A program made the translations under genes and the position numbers. This document shows positions 4,223-5,708 of a stretch of DNA of 5,708 nt, piece after piece; the first letter of the stretch is position 1, and each line of letters starts with the position of its first letter. The notes below the pieces were generated by a model. That model searched no databases and had not been told where the DNA came from. It was given only the letters and a program-made list of their open reading frames with translations. The DNA is from Sulfurovum sp. (GTDB lineage Bacteria > Campylobacterota > Campylobacteria > Campylobacterales > Sulfurovaceae): assembly GCA_026985755.1 (NCBI GenBank), contig JALSPX010000009.1:1-5708 (forward strand). Direction: 5' to 3'.

Positions 4223-5708
4223 CTATTCTCCTGCTACTGTGATGCTTTGACCTTTGTTTAAAGGCACCTCTACTTCTATCATAGCTTCACTATTGCTGTC
4301 AGGTTTAGGCTTGAGTGTAGCTTTGCTTTTGTTTGGATATGTAGAATTATCTTGAAGTGTAGATAAAAAGGTATCGCTATTGCAATCTTTGTATCCTGTG
4401 ATTAGTTTGCCATCACTATCTACTCCTATATATGCTCTAGAGCCACTGTTGCAATTATTTCCCTCTATGAAGCCAAAGCTCTCTGGATTGTTGCTTTGTG
4501 TAGCATGAAGTGATGGGGTGATGGTAGAGAGTATCTGGTTGTGTGTGGTGTTGTGCTCATAGCCATTTTCAATAGAAGTAATGTTTTTAGGCAGGACGGT
4601 TAAGGTATAGTTGACATGAACTGGGATCTTTGGTTTACCGTAGCCATCGATGTCTGTTACTGTAATGTTGATATCATAGCTTCCTATATCTATAGGTGTG
4701 CCATAGACTCTTCCTGTAGCAAGATCAACATGTGCCCAGCTTGGTTTGTTTGTGATATTATACTCAAGAGAGTCTCCATCTGCATCTGTGGCATTTGGTT
4801 CATAACTATAGTCATCACCTATATGAATAGTTACAGGAGATGATGGGATATTGCTTACTACCGGAGTATGGTCATAAATAGCACGAATGCCATCTTCACG
4901 CGGGGTGGAGCAGTAGTAAAGCCTGTCATTATCATAATCGAGTGTAGAGACTACTGAGTTATTTGCCTCATAATAATATTCCCCCTCATCTGCTTTTGTG
5001 GCATTGTGTTTGATATAGATACGGCTACCGTCTGTGGTGACATCTCGCTCCTTGTCACCATAAATATTGTATTGAAACCATGCAAAGAAGTCGTGGTTGC
5101 TGTAGGTGTTTTGGGGGACTTCTCTTGGTTCTATACGCAATGTTTTATCAAAATATACTACTCTATGTCGTTCATCTGTATAATAATCATGACAATGTCT
5201 TCTTGGATCTGGATAATTTGTATTATACACAATATAATTATCATAGTGCCCCATCTGGTAAATATGACTTTCATGCTTTATTTTAGATATCCACCCCATT
5301 TGTGGCTCAATATCTGCAAAGGTGAATTGGTTGTGATAGATTTCAAAATCCTGTAGATTGGTAAGAGCTGAAAGATCGGGTAGAGGACCGGATAGGTTGT
5401 TGTCGTAGAGAATCAATCTTTGCAACTTGGTGAAGTTTTTATAATTTTTAGGGATGCTGCCAGTGAAGTGGTTACTGTCAAGATAAAGTTTTTTAAGGTT
5501 GGGTAAATTCAAATCGTCAGGGAGTGCACCGCTATAATCACAGCGTCCAAGACCTAATGTTCTCAAGGATTGCATATTTTTAATACTATCTGGCAAGTTT
5601 GAGAAATGATTACCATCTACTATAAAAACCTTTAAGTTGGTAAAGCTCGAGAGTGCTTCAGGTAAAGTTCCTGAGATATTTAAATCAATAACATTAAATA
5701 TTCTTAAT
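4223..5708 (-). CDS. Exported LRR / Ig-like / cadherin-like surface protein, copy 2 (5' end beyond window)
   Basis: The frame is open from the right edge to TAG at 4225..4223, giving 494 visible residues. By alignment with copy 1 the first visible codon (5707..5705) matches residue 88, so the whole protein should be about 580 residues and start outside the window; the in-frame TTG at 5596 is not a real start. Visible residues about 1-137 are six LRRs (e.g. NLKKLYLDSNHFTGSIP). An Ig-like segment follows (about 145-270), with FFAWF and DEGEYYYEANN. Next is a cadherin-like putative Ig domain (about 282-373) with NATDADGDSLEYNI, PSWAHVDLATGRVYGTP and a VTDIDG strand. A C-terminal domain of unknown type (about 374-494) has paired cysteines (NNCNSG and YKDCNSD). 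The product is probably extracytoplasmic and adhesive or ligand-binding. Its last codons carry the ribosome site of the lipoprotein gene one base downstream. Confidence 0.92.
   Translation of the reverse strand, partial: LRIFNVIDLNISGTLPEALSSFTNLKVFIVDGNHFSNLPDSIKNMQSLRTLGLGRCDYSGALPDDLNLPNLKKLYLDSNHFTGSIPKNYKNFTKLQRLILYDNNLSGPLPDLSALTNLQDFEIYHNQFTFADIEPQMGWISKIKHESHIYQMGHYDNYIVYNTNYPDPRRHCHDYYTDERHRVVYFDKTLRIEPREVPQNTYSNHDFFAWFQYNIYGDKERDVTTDGSRIYIKHNATKADEGEYYYEANNSVVSTLDYDNDRLYYCSTPREDGIRAIYDHTPVVSNIPSSPVTIHIGDDYSYEPNATDADGDSLEYNITNKPSWAHVDLATGRVYGTPIDIGSYDINITVTDIDGYGKPKIPVHVNYTLTVLPKNITSIENGYEHNTTHNQILSTITPSLHATQSNNPESFGFIEGNNCNSGSRAYIGVDSDGKLITGYKDCNSDTFLSTLQDNSTYPNKSKATLKPKPDSNSEAMIEVEVPLNKGQSITVAGE
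4228..4232 (-). promoter_or_regulatory. Shine-Dalgarno of the lipoprotein inside the LRR gene
   Basis: AGGAG reads 4232..4228 within the LRR codons GCA GGA GAA TAG, 6 bases before the lipoprotein ATG at 4221. Ribosomes finishing the LRR gene stop directly on this site, the usual layout for translational coupling. Confidence 0.8.
4799..5708 (-). repeat. Large direct repeat, right copy (pairs with 1..904)
   Basis: This is the counterpart of 1..904, about 4.8 kb away and in the same orientation, coding for the same part of the LRR protein. Two extra codons account for its 6 additional bases: one near 5069..5073 (the N of YNIYGD) and one near 5225..5235 (within the loop before NYPDPRR). The repeat may extend past both window edges. 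Confidence 0.95.

Noticed and set aside
1..5708. Insertion sequence or composite transposon suggested by flanking direct repeats
   Set aside because: The repeats are protein-coding LRR sequence. No transposase, integrase or terminal inverted repeats were seen.

Overview
The window is AT-rich, densely packed, and every convincing gene lies on the minus strand. In transcription order (right to left) it holds: a leucine-rich-repeat (LRR) exported protein whose 5' end lies beyond the right edge (copy 2); a small lipoprotein; a LysM protein with an NlpC/P60-like peptidoglycan hydrolase domain; an exported protein with a DUF4424-like N-terminus and two YARHG domains; a frame-broken TPR-gene remnant; and a second copy of the LRR gene, whose 3' end runs off the left edge (copy 1). 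The gram-negative envelope logic (a lipoprotein with a lipobox, Sec signals, a peptidoglycan hydrolase), low GC and lysine/asparagine-rich proteins suggest a gram-negative proteobacterial-type genome. Campylobacterota such as Sulfurovum or its relatives is my best guess, but the sequence does not prove this.

The main structural feature is a large dispersed direct repeat. Positions 1..904 align with 4799..5708 and differ in length by 6 bases, which are two whole-codon indels. The two LRR proteins combine a Sec signal and a plant-type LRR cap (visible in copy 1), six LRRs, an Ig-like segment, a cadherin-like putative Ig domain and a C-terminal domain (the last visible in copy 2). Some blocks of the two genes are identical. 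Others, especially the exposed face of the LRR beta strands and a loop before the Ig-like part, differ mainly by amino-acid-changing substitutions. This is the pattern expected for paralogues that are homogenised by recombination while their binding surface diversifies.

The cargo between the duplicates is envelope-directed. The lipoprotein is almost certainly co-transcribed and translationally coupled with LRR copy 2: there is one base between stop and start, and the Shine-Dalgarno lies in the last LRR codons. The LysM/NlpC-P60-like gene has its own candidate promoter and no signal peptide. The next gene encodes a Sec-exported DUF4424/YARHG protein with its own candidate promoter, behind an AT-only palindrome and U-tract. 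A non-Sec peptidoglycan hydrolase next to an exported protein of unknown role could be an effector and protector pair, but this is a hypothesis.

The 351-base gap between the YARHG gene and LRR copy 1 holds the C-terminal part of a TPR-like protein, broken by two compensating single-base shifts, each lying at a CTTAAG hexamer. No RNA genes, CRISPR arrays, transposases or insertion-sequence ends were seen.
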